A DNA stretch of 64,000 nucleotides from Actinoplanes sp. L3-i22 (GCF_019704555.1 NZ_AP024745.1:7324501-7388500); one strand, 5' to 3'. Counted from the first letter of the stretch, positions 15,476 through 23,438 are shown. Numbers and translations: made by a program. The notes: generated by a model not told the origin, from the sequence alone.

Positions 15476-16259
15476 GCTCCGGACCCAGATCCTGCGTCTG
15501 CGGACGATGATCGCGCTGGCCTGCCTGGCCGCCGTGCCGATCGCCGCGGGGTGGTCGTTCGCCTCGTCCGCCGGGCACCGCAACGGCACCGAGAGCGGCC
15601 TGTTCGGCGCGTCGCCGTTCTCCGCCCTCAACCACGCGATGGCCAGTCAGCAATTCATCGGCCCGCTGCAGCTGCCGATCGTGGTGGCCTTGCTGGCGGC
15701 CACGATCGCGTCCGCCGACCGCGACTGGGGCATCCTGCGCTACCTCTACGTCGCCCCGGTCACCCGCGGCCGGCTGCTGGCCACGAAACTGGCCGCCACC
15801 GCCGTCGCCACCACGCTCGCCGTGCTAACCGTGCCGGCGGCCGGCCTGGCCGCCGGCACGGTGCTGTTCGGCTGGCATCCGTTCCACGTCATCGGCGCCG
15901 CCGACCTCACCGCCGGGGGCGCGGCGGCCCGGTCGCTGGCGGCCACCGCGTACCTGCTGCTGTGCATGCTCGCGATGGCCGCCATCGCGTTCACCCTGGG
16001 CCTGCTGCTGCCCCGCGGCGCGGAGGCGCTCGCCGCCGCGATCGGCTTCGTCGTGCTCGCCGGTGTGCTCAACGGCCAGGACGCCCTGCACGCGGTCGCC
16101 GTCGTCCTGCCGGTCCACTACTGGCAGAACTGGGTGGGCCTGTTCGATCCGGCCGGGGCCACCGGCCTGGGGACGGGCGTCCTCGTCCAGACCGGCACGA
16201 TCGCCCTGTGCGTGGCCGCGGGTTGGGTGATCCTGCTCCGCCGCGACCCGGCGGCCTGA
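15462..16259 (+). CDS. ABC-2 type permease
   Basis: A 265-aa integral membrane protein with about six helices (15-32, 60-85, 105-130, 150-175, 180-205, 230-255), partner of the ATPase at 14756. The length and layout match bacitracin- or lantibiotic-resistance type permeases (BcrB/ABC2_membrane). It is the last gene of the padR operon; a BlaI-like operator for the next gene follows after about 35 bp. Confidence 0.92.
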   Translation: MLRGELRTQILRLRTMIALACLAAVPIAAGWSFASSAGHRNGTESGLFGASPFSALNHAMASQQFIGPLQLPIVVALLAATIASADRDWGILRYLYVAPVTRGRLLATKLAATAVATTLAVLTVPAAGLAAGTVLFGWHPFHVIGAADLTAGGAAARSLAATAYLLLCMLAMAAIAFTLGLLLPRGAEALAAAIGFVVLAGVLNGQDALHAVAVVLPVHYWQNWVGLFDPAGATGLGTGVLVQTGTIALCVAAGWVILLRRDPAA

Positions 16260-16291
16260 TCGTTCGCCAGGTTTACCGTGTCCGGCATCGG

Positions 16292-16312
16292 AAACCTACA
16301 TCGTGTAGGTTT
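16292..16312. promoter_or_regulatory. BlaI-like operator, site 2 (dedA1)
   Basis: AAACCTACA-TCG-TGTAGGTTT is a perfect palindrome with 9-bp arms and a 3-bp centre, the most extended of the five BlaI-like sites. TAGGTT (16306-16311) inside it could serve as a -10 element, placing the transcript start about 27 bp before the dedA1 ATG. Confidence 0.7.
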
Positions 16313-16344
16313 TTGCGTTCCAACCCCTGACGAAGGACGCCTCG

Positions 16345-16965
16345 ATGCCGCAGTTCCTGGATCCGAACTGGCTGATCTCGACGTTCGGCCTGGCCGGCAT
16401 CCTGGCGATCGTCTTCGCCGAGTCCGGGCTGCTGTTCGGTTTCTTCCTGCCCGGCGACTCGCTGCTGTTCACCGGCGGCCTGCTGATCGCCGACGGCACC
16501 TATCTGCACCAGCCGCTGTGGCTGATGTGCCTGCTGGTCTCGATCGCCGCGATCGCCGGTGACCAGTTCGGCTACCTGTTCGGCAGACGCTTCGGTCCCG
16601 CACTGTTCCGCCGCCCCGACTCCCGCCTGTTCAAGCAGGAGAATCTGACCAAGGCCCAGAACTTCTTCCAGAGGTACGGGGCCCGCTCGATCGCCCTGGC
16701 CCGCTTCGTACCCATCGTGCGCACGTTCACGCCGATCGTGGCCGGCGCGAGTCACATGCACTACCGCACGTTCCTGCTCTACAACGTGCTCGGCGGCACT
16801 CTCTGGGGCTGCGGGGTCACCACGCTGGGCTACTTCCTCGGCCAGATCCCGTTCGTGAAGAACAACATCGAGTTCATCCTGATCGGCATCGTCGCCGTCT
16901 CGGTCCTGCCGATCGGCATCGAACTGCTCCGCGCCCGCCGCCGCGACCGGGCCGAGCCCCGCTGA
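16345..16965 (+). CDS. DedA family membrane protein (dedA1)
   Basis: A 206-aa DedA/SNARE-associated (VTT) protein. Diagnostic motifs are FAESGLLFGFFLPGDSLL, GYLFGRRFGP and FVPIVRTFTPIVAG, with conserved Arg and acidic residues in the re-entrant loops. DedA proteins include the undecaprenyl-phosphate and phosphatidylethanolamine flippases (UptA/PopT group), so a role in lipid-carrier recycling is plausible. A close paralogue is encoded at 40504-41127. The BlaI-like palindrome upstream suggests control by the regulator encoded about 1.5 kb downstream. Confidence 0.95.
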   Translation: MPQFLDPNWLISTFGLAGILAIVFAESGLLFGFFLPGDSLLFTGGLLIADGTYLHQPLWLMCLLVSIAAIAGDQFGYLFGRRFGPALFRRPDSRLFKQENLTKAQNFFQRYGARSIALARFVPIVRTFTPIVAGASHMHYRTFLLYNVLGGTLWGCGVTTLGYFLGQIPFVKNNIEFILIGIVAVSVLPIGIELLRARRRDRAEPR

Positions 16966-16972
16966 TCGTCTC

Positions 16973-17010
16973 TCAGCGTGACCTCAGCGCCGGTTGACCA
17001 GGATCACCTG
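16973..17010 (+). promoter_or_regulatory. TCAG-box leaderless promoter (small TM gene)
   Basis: TCAGC at 16973 and 16984 (11-bp period), then CAGGAT at 16999-17004 at the conserved offset (12-17 bases after the box) and GTG at 17011, 23 bases after the box. This matches the spacing at uppP, dprE1, the regulator at 39845, dedA2 and the COG4705 gene. Confidence 0.6.
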
Positions 17011-17205
17011 GTGACGATCGTCCTCGCCCTCCTGGCCGTGGCCGCGGCGCTGCTCTCGATGTGGGTCCGCCGGCCGCGCAGCTCACCGACCCAGCCCGGC
17101 ATCAGGCACGGCCGGGCCCCGGCCCGATTCCGATCAAAACCTTCCCGGGGGTACGGCCGTACCCGGCGCCCCAGCTCTCCCCGTTCACCCAACCGGAGCC
17201 CCTGA
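17011..17205 (+). CDS. Small single-TM protein, possibly frameshifted
   Basis: A 64-codon ORF starting at GTG 17011: one hydrophobic helix (VTIVLALLAVAAALLSMW) followed by a basic tail. GC-rich third positions are strong for the first 37 codons and then fade, while another frame (from about 17110 to 17215) becomes GC3-rich and encodes a Pro-rich stretch. That suggests either a frameshift or a tail that diverged. The TCAG-box promoter at the right distance supports the start. Its 3' end overlaps the PAP2 gene by 21 bp. Function unknown. Confidence 0.42.
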   Translation: MTIVLALLAVAAALLSMWVRRPRSSPTQPGIRHGRAPARFRSKPSRGYGRTRRPSSPRSPNRSP

Positions 17206-17814
17206 CCGCGCGTCGAGCAACCGCCGCAGCGCCAGGTCCAGGCCGCACACCATCGTCACCGTGAACAGCCAGGCCCCGACCACGTCGCTGGGCCAGTGCA
17301 CGACCAGCGCGACCCGGCTCACCCCGACCGCCACCGCCCACGCCCCGGCGAGCACCGCCAGCGCGACCCGGGCCCGCCGGCCGCGCAGCATCGGCCCGCA
17401 GACCAGCACCAGGACCAGCGCCGCGGTCGCCGAGGCGGTGCTGTGCCCGGACGGGAACGACCAGCTCGACGCGGGAGCGAGCTGGTCGAGCGGGCGGGGC
17501 CGGGCGATCAGCGCGAGCACGATCAGCCGCACGCTCGGCACGACGGTCAGCGCCACGGCGACGAGGACGGCCTGCCGCCACCGGCCGGTGACCAGCAGGA
17601 TCACGCAGCCGAGGACGGCCAGCGGGCCGAGCACCGACAGGCTGCCGGTCACCGTGATCGCCGACATGATCGCCCGCCAGAGCGGATGGGCGAGCGCCAC
17701 GGTGTGCGCCCATTCGCTCACCCACGCGTCGAAGCTCAGCAACGGCCCGAACCCACCGGCCACCGCGAGGGCGAGCAGTGCGAACGCGGCGCCGGTGCAG
17801 CCAAGCAGGATCAT
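17185..17814 (-). CDS. PAP2 phosphatase (BcrC-like)
   Basis: A 209-aa membrane phosphatase from ATG 17812-17814. The tripartite PAP2 signature is complete: a basic residue followed by ARP (RLIVLALIARP), SFPSGHS, and SRVALVVHWPSD (SRx5Hx3D) with catalytic His residues. About six helices. BcrC/PgpB-type enzymes dephosphorylate undecaprenyl pyrophosphate to recycle the cell-wall lipid carrier or act on phosphatidylglycerophosphate; the specificity cannot be read here. It is divergent from blaI and shares the palindromic operator at 17831. Confidence 0.93.
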   Translation of the reverse strand: MILLGCTGAAFALLALAVAGGFGPLLSFDAWVSEWAHTVALAHPLWRAIMSAITVTGSLSVLGPLAVLGCVILLVTGRWRQAVLVAVALTVVPSVRLIVLALIARPRPLDQLAPASSWSFPSGHSTASATAALVLVLVCGPMLRGRRARVALAVLAGAWAVAVGVSRVALVVHWPSDVVGAWLFTVTMVCGLDLALRRLLDARSGAPVG

Positions 17815-17830
17815 GCCGTCGAGCCTATCT

Positions 17831-17845
17831 CCTACACCATGTAGG
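17831..17845. promoter_or_regulatory. BlaI-like operator, site 3 (PAP2/blaI)
   Basis: CCTACA-CCA-TGTAGG, perfect 6-bp arms, between the divergent PAP2 and blaI genes. TACA/TGTA half-sites are the known recognition elements of BlaI/MecI repressors. This position fits autoregulation plus control of the phosphatase. Confidence 0.75.
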
Positions 17846-17871
17846 TGCTCATGTCTGGCTATCCTGACGGG

Positions 17872-18231
17872 GTGAAGGACAGACGACGGCCGGGCACCCT
17901 CGAGGCGGCGGCGATGGCCGCGTTGTGGGCGGCCGGCGCTCCGATGACGGCGGCCCAGGTGCAGCAGCAGGTCGGCGACGACCTGGCGTACAACACCGTG
18001 CAGACCATCCTGATCCGCCTGCACGAGAAGGGCCAGGTGCACCGCCGTCGCGCCGGCCGCGGCCATGAGTACTGGCCGGTCGAGGACGCGGCGACCGCCG
18101 CCGCCGCGCAGATGCGGGCGGCCCTGCCGGACGGCACCGACCGGCACGCCGTGCTCCAGCAGTTCGCCGCCTCGCTCGACGCCGCCGACGTCGCCATCCT
18201 GCGGGAGCTGCTCGAACAGCCGCCGGCATGA
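17872..18231 (+). CDS. blaI: BlaI/MecI/CopY-family repressor
   Basis: A 119-aa winged-helix repressor. It opens RRPGTLEAAAMAALWAAG, continues with the recognition region DDLAYNTVQTILIRLHEKGQV and the wing RRRAGRGHEYWPV, and has a short C-terminal dimerisation helix. The GTG at 17872 is chosen because family members begin with the LGxLExxVM-like motif; an ATG at 17851 is possible. It overlaps the M56 protease by ATGA. In classic systems the protease partner inactivates the repressor on sensing a beta-lactam; here no penicillin-binding sensor is visible, so the inducing signal is open. Confidence 0.93.
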   Translation: MKDRRRPGTLEAAAMAALWAAGAPMTAAQVQQQVGDDLAYNTVQTILIRLHEKGQVHRRRAGRGHEYWPVEDAATAAAAQMRAALPDGTDRHAVLQQFAASLDAADVAILRELLEQPPA

Positions 18232-19118
18232 CCTTCGCGGTCTACCTTCCGCTGCTGCTGGCGCTGCCCCTGGCGCTGGTCGCCCGGTGGGTCGCGGGCC
18301 GCGGCGCCCCCGGCCCGGCCGCCTGGACGCTGACGATCACCGCGGTCGTCGCGGCCGCCGCGTCCACCTGGTCGCTGACCATGCTGGCGCTGACCATGCT
18401 CGACGACGTCCCGCCGCTGTCCGCCCTGGACGACTCCCCCACCCTGGAGCTGCCCGAGCCGGTGCCCGGCCCGATCGCGCTGATCGCCGGGATCCTGCTG
18501 CTCGTGGGTGGTTTTCAACTGCTTGCCGAGGTACGACGAAGGGCCGTCACCCACCGTGCCCTGCGCGCGGTCGGCACCGTCCAGAACGGCATGGTCGTCG
18601 CCGACTGGACCAGGCCGATGGCGGTGGCCGTCCCCGGCACCCCCGGCCGCCCCGGCCACCTGCTCGTGACCACCGGCCTGCTCCGGCTGCTCGACGCGAC
18701 CGAGCGCGAGGTGCTGTTCGCCCACGAGCAGGCCCACCTGCGGCACCGGCACCACCGCCTGACCACCGCCACCGCCGCAGCGGCCGCCCTGAACCCGCTG
18801 CTGATCCCGGTCCGCGACGCGGTCGCCTACCTGGTCGAGCGCTGGGCCGACGAGGAGGCCGCGGCCCAGGTCGGCGACCGCCGGCTGACCGCCGCGGCGG
18901 TGGCCCGGGCCGCCCTGGCCGCCTCCGGCCCGGGGCCGGCCACCGCGCTGGGCATCGACGGCGGCGCCGTGGTCCGCCGGGTCCGGGCCCTGCACCAGGC
19001 GACCCCGGCCCGCCTGCTGCGCCGCCTGATCCTGCCGGCCCTGCTCGGCACCGGCCTGATCGCGATCGCCGCGGTCGCCACCGAGGCCTTCGTGGACCTG
19101 GCCCGCGCCTGGCTCTGA
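18228..19118 (+). CDS. M56 membrane metalloprotease
   Basis: A 296-aa integral membrane protease of the BlaR1/MecR1 peptidase family. Helices lie near 3-20, 33-56, 82-100 and 270-290. The zinc site is FAHEQAHLRHR (HExxH) with a downstream ERWADEEAA that supplies the third acidic ligand. It lacks the extracytoplasmic penicillin-sensing domain of BlaR1, as is common in actinobacteria. Coupled to blaI, so it most likely cleaves or regulates that repressor. A BlaI-like operator follows its stop codon in front of efeO. Confidence 0.92.
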   Translation: MTFAVYLPLLLALPLALVARWVAGRGAPGPAAWTLTITAVVAAAASTWSLTMLALTMLDDVPPLSALDDSPTLELPEPVPGPIALIAGILLLVGGFQLLAEVRRRAVTHRALRAVGTVQNGMVVADWTRPMAVAVPGTPGRPGHLLVTTGLLRLLDATEREVLFAHEQAHLRHRHHRLTTATAAAAALNPLLIPVRDAVAYLVERWADEEAAAQVGDRRLTAAAVARAALAASGPGPATALGIDGGAVVRRVRALHQATPARLLRRLILPALLGTGLIAIAAVATEAFVDLARAWL

Positions 19119-19137
19119 GCTTCCACCATGGTCGGAG

Positions 19138-19164
19138 TTGACGAACACCTACAACTTGTAGGAG
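19138..19164 (+). promoter_or_regulatory. efeO promoter with BlaI-like operator, site 4
   Basis: TTGACG (19138-19143), a 15-bp spacer and TAGGAG (19159-19164). The palindrome CCTACA-ACT-TGTAGG (19148-19162) overlaps spacer and -10. The efeU promoter has the same arrangement. A repressor bound here would block RNA polymerase directly. Confidence 0.7.
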
Positions 19165-19174
19165 ATTCGGGGAG

Positions 19175-19193
19175 TTAGGCAAGCCTTCCCTCA
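19175..19193. promoter_or_regulatory. IdeR/DtxR-like iron box before efeO
   Basis: TTAGGCAAGCCTTCCCTCA agrees with the iron-box consensus TTAGGTTAGSCTAACCTAA at 14 of 19 positions by my count, including the central AG-C-CT and outer CCT. It lies ten bases downstream of the -10 element and before the ribosome binding site AAGGAG (19193-19198). Confidence 0.5.
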
Positions 19194-19206
19194 AGGAGTC
19201 CTCCCC

Positions 19207-20343
19207 ATGCGTACCTCCCGGCTGCTCACGGCCGCCCTCGCCACCGGCACCACCGCCGCCTGCCTGACCGCCTGCTCCGGCACCGCCACCCCGGCCGACC
19301 CCGCCGCCACCGGCAAGATCGCGATTCACGCCGCCGACACCAGCTGCACCGCGGCCGCGAGCACCGCGCCCGCCGGCACCGCGGTCTTCGCGATCAGCAA
19401 CGAGGGCTCCAAGGTCACCGAGTTCTACGTCTACGCCGAAGGCGACCGGGTGCTCGGCGAGGTGGAGAACATCCTGCCGGGCGTCACCCGGGACCTGCAC
19501 GTCGAGCTGCCGGCCGGCGCCTACCAGCTGACCTGCAAGCCCGGCATGGTCGGCGCCGGCGTCCGCACCGCCCTGCACGTCACCGGCTCGTCGGCGCCGC
19601 TGACCGCGGACGCGGCCCTGGCCGAGGCCGCCGCGAGCTACCAGCGCTACGTCACCACCGAGAGCGCCGGCCTGCAACAGAAGACCAAGGAGTTCACCGA
19701 CGCCGTCAAGGCCGGCGACCTCGCCAAGGCGAAGGCGCTCTACCCGGTCGCCCGCACCTACTGGGAGCGCATCGAACCGATCGCCTCCAGCTTCGGCGAC
19801 CTCGACCCGAAGGTCGACGGCCGGGCGGACACGATCGAACCCGGCGCCGAGTTCACCGGCTTCCACCGCCTGGAGAAGGACCTCTGGCAGACCGGCGACA
19901 TCAGCGACTCCGGACCCATCGCCGACCGGCTGACCACCGACATCGCCGAGATCGCCGCCCGCTCGACGGCCGTCCGGCTGTCCCCGCTGGCCCTGGCCAA
20001 CGGCGCGAAGAGCCTGCTCGACGAGATCGCCACCGGCAAGATCACCGGCGAGGAGGACCGCTACTCGCACACCGACCTGTGGGACTTCGCGGCCAACATC
20101 GAGGGCTCCAAGGCCGCGATCGCCGCGCTCCGGCCGGTCCTGCAGCAGCGCTCCCCCGACCTGATCGCCCAGGTGGACGCCGGTTTCGCCACGGTCGACG
20201 CGGCCCTGGCCAAGCACCGCGCCGGCGACGGCTACCGGCTGCACACCGAGCTGTCCAAGGCCGACCTGAAGGAGCTGTCCGACGTGATCAACGCCCTGGC
20301 CGAGCCGGTCAGCCGGGTGGCGGCCGCGATCACCCGTCAGTGA
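19207..20343 (+). CDS. efeO: EfeO iron-binding lipoprotein
   Basis: A 378-aa lipoprotein of the EfeUOB ferrous/ferric uptake system. The signal peptide ends LTAC with lipid Cys near residue 23. A cupredoxin-like domain (about 35-125, including YQLTCKPGM) precedes an M75/imelysin-like helical domain (about 130-378) containing the metal motif HRLE (HxxE) at residues 220-223. ATG 19207 follows an AAGGAG site. It passes iron to the EfeU permease, which is encoded 24 kb away (43849) behind the same type of promoter. No EfeB peroxidase gene is in the window. Confidence 0.94.
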   Translation: MRTSRLLTAALATGTTAACLTACSGTATPADPAATGKIAIHAADTSCTAAASTAPAGTAVFAISNEGSKVTEFYVYAEGDRVLGEVENILPGVTRDLHVELPAGAYQLTCKPGMVGAGVRTALHVTGSSAPLTADAALAEAAASYQRYVTTESAGLQQKTKEFTDAVKAGDLAKAKALYPVARTYWERIEPIASSFGDLDPKVDGRADTIEPGAEFTGFHRLEKDLWQTGDISDSGPIADRLTTDIAEIAARSTAVRLSPLALANGAKSLLDEIATGKITGEEDRYSHTDLWDFAANIEGSKAAIAALRPVLQQRSPDLIAQVDAGFATVDAALAKHRAGDGYRLHTELSKADLKELSDVINALAEPVSRVAAAITRQ

Positions 20344-20357
20344 TCCGGGCGGCGCTT

Positions 20358-20397
20358 TCAGCGTTTTCTCACCTGGCGGCCGGAACGATGCCCGACC
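20358..20397 (+). promoter_or_regulatory. TCAG-box leaderless promoter (uppP)
   Basis: TCAG at 20358 and TCAC at 20369 (11-bp period), AACGAT at 20384-20389 at the conserved offset, and the uppP ATG 25 bases after the box. No Shine-Dalgarno sequence is evident, in keeping with a leaderless transcript. Confidence 0.6.
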
Positions 20398-21360
20398 ATG
20401 GCCGTGCCCTCACTCACGTACCCCGAAGCGGTGGTCATCGGACTGCTGCAGGGCGTCACCGAACTCTTCCCCGTCTCCAGCCTCGGGCACAGCGTCCTGC
20501 TGCCGGCCGCGATCGGCGGCAGCTGGGCGCGCGACCTCAGCCTGGGCGCCGACCAGTCGCCGTACCTGGCCTTCCTGGTCGCCGTCCACGTCGCCACCGC
20601 GGGCGCGCTGGTCTGGTTCTTCCGCGCCGACTGGGTCCGGATCGTCCGCGGCCTGTTCACCTCGGTCCGCGACCGCCGGATCAGCGACCCGGATCAGCGG
20701 CTGGCCTGGCTGCTGATCGTCGCCACCATCCCGGTCGGGATCGCCGGCCTGCTGCTCGAACACACCGTCCGCACCACCCTGGGCAAACCCCTCCCGGCCT
20801 CGGCCTTCCTGCTCCTCAACGGGCTCCTGCTGGCCACTGTCGAAAGAATCCGCCGACGTACGGCGGAGCGCCGCGTCCCGGTGCCGGCCGGCCACGGCGC
20901 GACCGGCGTGTACCTCGGGGCGTCGGCGCAGACCGGCGTGTCGGCCGGCCACGGCGACACCGAGTCCGACCACCGTCTGGCCCGCCTGACCTGGAAACAG
21001 GCCACGGTGATCGGCGCCGCGCAGATCCTCGCCCTGCTGCCCGGCATCAGCCGCTCGGGCGTGACCATGGGCGCCGGCCTGCTCCGCGGACTGTCCCACG
21101 AGGACGCCGCCCGCTTCGCCTTCCTGCTGGCCACCCCGGTGATCCTGGCGGCCGGCGTGCTGAAGCTCCCGGAGCTCGCCGGGCCGGCCGGCCACGGGGT
21201 CGCCGGGCCGGTGCTGGCCGGGAGCCTGGTCGCGGGGCTCGCCGCGTACGTCTCATTGAAGTTTTTGACCCGGTATTTCGAGACCAGAACCCTGAACCCG
21301 TTCGCCCTCTACTGCATCGCCGCCGGCCTCGCCGGCCTGGCCTGGTTCGGCACCCACTGA
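20398..21360 (+). CDS. uppP: Undecaprenyl-diphosphatase UppP/BacA
   Basis: A 320-aa membrane enzyme that removes a phosphate from undecaprenyl pyrophosphate to recycle the cell-wall lipid carrier. The two catalytic signatures are present: LQGVTELFPVSSLGH near the N-terminus and LLPGISRSGVTMGAGL near residue 220. The cytoplasmic loop between them (about 150-195) is extended by a Gly/His-rich stretch compared with the usual 270-280 aa enzymes. It follows efeO by 54 bp but has its own TCAG-box promoter. Its last 108 bp overlap the 3' end of the convergent monooxygenase gene. Confidence 0.95.
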   Translation: MAVPSLTYPEAVVIGLLQGVTELFPVSSLGHSVLLPAAIGGSWARDLSLGADQSPYLAFLVAVHVATAGALVWFFRADWVRIVRGLFTSVRDRRISDPDQRLAWLLIVATIPVGIAGLLLEHTVRTTLGKPLPASAFLLLNGLLLATVERIRRRTAERRVPVPAGHGATGVYLGASAQTGVSAGHGDTESDHRLARLTWKQATVIGAAQILALLPGISRSGVTMGAGLLRGLSHEDAARFAFLLATPVILAAGVLKLPELAGPAGHGVAGPVLAGSLVAGLAAYVSLKFLTRYFETRTLNPFALYCIAAGLAGLAWFGTH

Positions 21361-22800
21361 AGCCGGCCACCGGCGGCCGTCAGCCGGACCGAACCAGGTG
21401 GTCAGTGCCGGGATGAGGCCGTCGTCGCCGGTCTCGTGCGCCCAGGCGACGTAGCCGTCCGGGCGGACCAGCAGACCGGCCAGCGGCTCGGCGGCGGTGG
21501 CCGGGACGATGTCGACCCGGTCCTTCCAGCCCGCGGCGGCCTCCCCCAGCCGCCGGTCGGTGGTCAGGTCCAGCAGCACCGGCCGGCCGGCGTGCAGCAG
21601 GGTGCCGAGCGTCGTGCCGCCGTCCAGTTCCAGGTCGGGCGCCCAGCCGCCGATCAGCGGGTGGGGGCCGGGCCGGTAGCGGATGTCCAGGCCGGTCAGC
21701 CGGTCGGCGACGGTCCGCAGTGTGGTGGGCTCGGTGAGCAGCCCGGCGAAGACCTCGCGCAGCGCGTCGACGTGCGGGCCGGGCGAGAGCAGCAGGCCCT
21801 GGGCGCGGACGAAGGTGAGCATCCGCTCGGCGACCGGATGCCGTTCACCGTGGTAGGTGTCCAGCAACCCGGCCGGCGCGTCGCCGCGGACCCGGGCGGC
21901 GAGTTTCCAGCCGAGGTTGGCGGCGTCCTGAAGACCGGTCGTCATGCCCGGACCGCCGGCGGGCAACTGGATGTGCGCCGCGTCCCCGGCCAGCAGCACC
22001 CGTCCGGCTCGGTACCGGTCGGCCTGGCGGGCCGCGTCGGTGAACCGGGACAGCCAGCGGGGCGCGCTCATCCCCACCTCGGCACCGAGCACCCGGCGGA
22101 CGGCCGCGCGCAGGTCGTCGAGGGTCACCGGGGCGTCCCGGTCGCCGTCGGTCCGCCATTCGGAGACGACCACCCGATGCACCCCGTCGCCGAGCGGGAA
22201 CGCGGTGAACAGCCCGGTCGGGGTGCGCCGCATGCCGGGCGGCACCGCGTCCGGATCGGTCAGCGTGACGTCGCCGAAGCGGGAGATCTGGGTGGCCTCG
22301 GTGCCGGTGAAGCCGATGCCGGCCGCCCGGCGGACCAGGCTGCGGGCGCCGTCACAGCCGACCACGTAGCGGGCGTCCAGCCGGTAACCGCCGTCCGGGC
22401 CGTCGACCTGGAGGGTGACCCGCTCCTCGGTCTGGGTCAGCGCGGTCACCTGATGGCCGCGGCGCAGCTGCGCGCCGAGCTCGACCGCCCACTCCTGCAG
22501 CACACGCTCGACTTCCGCCTGCGGCGCCGTCAGGGTGAGTGCGCCCGACGCCGGCAGCGGGATGCCGCCGAAGTGGGCAAAGCGGGCCGAGCCCCGGGCC
22601 GCGCCGTCGAAACGGTCGAGCAGACCGCGATAGTGCAGCGTCTGCGCGCCGCGACCGGTCACGCCGGGCGCCTTGGAGAGCCCGGTCGGCGCGGCCAGCC
22701 GCTCCAGCACGATCACCTCGACGCCGCCGAGCCGCAACTCGCCGGCCAGCAGCAGGCCGGTGGGGCCGCCACCGACGATCACCACCTCGACCGGGCTCAT
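21253..22800 (-). CDS. FAD-dependent aromatic monooxygenase
   Basis: A 515-aa class A flavin monooxygenase (PheA/TetX/rifampicin-hydroxylase type). GGGPTGLLLAGEL is the Rossmann dinucleotide motif, the DG motif is VGCDGARSLVRRAAG, and the second FAD motif is RVLLAGDAAHIQLPAGGPGM near residue 280. A thioredoxin-like C-terminal domain follows. ATG 22798-22800 overlaps the stop of the TetR gene, giving a two-gene operon. The last 36 residues are coded antisense to the uppP 3' end and look like read-through. Substrate likely an aromatic or polyketide; the role could be detoxification. Confidence 0.9.
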   Translation of the reverse strand: MSPVEVVIVGGGPTGLLLAGELRLGGVEVIVLERLAAPTGLSKAPGVTGRGAQTLHYRGLLDRFDGAARGSARFAHFGGIPLPASGALTLTAPQAEVERVLQEWAVELGAQLRRGHQVTALTQTEERVTLQVDGPDGGYRLDARYVVGCDGARSLVRRAAGIGFTGTEATQISRFGDVTLTDPDAVPPGMRRTPTGLFTAFPLGDGVHRVVVSEWRTDGDRDAPVTLDDLRAAVRRVLGAEVGMSAPRWLSRFTDAARQADRYRAGRVLLAGDAAHIQLPAGGPGMTTGLQDAANLGWKLAARVRGDAPAGLLDTYHGERHPVAERMLTFVRAQGLLLSPGPHVDALREVFAGLLTEPTTLRTVADRLTGLDIRYRPGPHPLIGGWAPDLELDGGTTLGTLLHAGRPVLLDLTTDRRLGEAAAGWKDRVDIVPATAAEPLAGLLVRPDGYVAWAHETGDDGLIPALTTWFGPADGRRWPASVGAEPGQAGEAGGDAVEGERVQGSGLEIPGQKLQ

Positions 22801-23396
22801 CTGCCCAGCTCCGCCCGGATGGGCAGGCCGGCCGCGACCTGGCCGAGAGCGTCGCGCAGCACGGCCGCCAGGGGCTGGGCCGCTCCGGACTGCCGCCAGT
22901 GCTCCATCGTCACCCGGATCGCGCTCAGCACGGCGCCGGCGACCAGCCGTGGATAGAGGTCGCGGTCGGCATCCGCGCCGATCCGGGACGCGACGGCCGT
23001 GGCGACCCCGCTCTCGATCACCGCATACGTCTTGAGGTGCTCGTCGGTGAGCAGCGGGGCGCTCTGCAGCAGCACCATCTGGCGCATGTCGCTCTCGTCC
23101 ACGACGAAGCCGGCCACGATCGCCTCGGTCAGCGCCGCCCACAGCGGCTCGCCGGCCGGGCGGGCGGCCAGCGCCTGGATGATCCGCTCGGCCCGCTGGT
23201 GGCCGGTGGCCAGCAGCGCTTCTTCCTTGGTGGCGAAGTAATTGCTGAACGTGCGAACGGAGACGCCCGCCTCGGCGGCGATGTCCTCGACCCGCACCTG
23301 GCCCCAGCCGTGCAGCCCGGCCAGCCGCAGGGCGGCCAGTCGCAGGGCGTCGCGGGTGGCCTGCTTCTTACGCTCACGCAGTCCGGGTTGACTCAC
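22797..23396 (-). CDS. TetR-family regulator
   Basis: A 199-aa TetR repressor. The HTH reads VEDIAAEAGVSVRTFSNYF after the basic N-terminus RERKKQATRDALRLAAL. The ligand-binding C-terminal domain is unrelated to well-known types. It precedes and overlaps by ATGA the flavin monooxygenase, which it presumably represses until a substrate is present. Two CAATATTG(CA) palindromes lie 15-42 bp upstream of its start. Confidence 0.92.
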   Translation of the reverse strand: MSQPGLRERKKQATRDALRLAALRLAGLHGWGQVRVEDIAAEAGVSVRTFSNYFATKEEALLATGHQRAERIIQALAARPAGEPLWAALTEAIVAGFVVDESDMRQMVLLQSAPLLTDEHLKTYAVIESGVATAVASRIGADADRDLYPRLVAGAVLSAIRVTMEHWRQSGAAQPLAAVLRDALGQVAAGLPIRAELGR

Positions 23397-23410
23397 ACGT
23401 CGACCCTACT

Positions 23411-23438
23411 CAATATTGCATCCCTCTGCAATATTGCA
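23411..23438. promoter_or_regulatory. TetR operator candidates, CAATATTGCA pair
   Basis: Two copies of CAATATTGCA starting at 23411 and 23429, 18 bp apart. The second sits in the perfect 12-bp palindrome TGCAATATTGCA (23427-23438). The AT-rich pair stands out from its GC-rich surroundings and lies just upstream of the tetR start, as expected for an autoregulatory operator. Confidence 0.6.
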
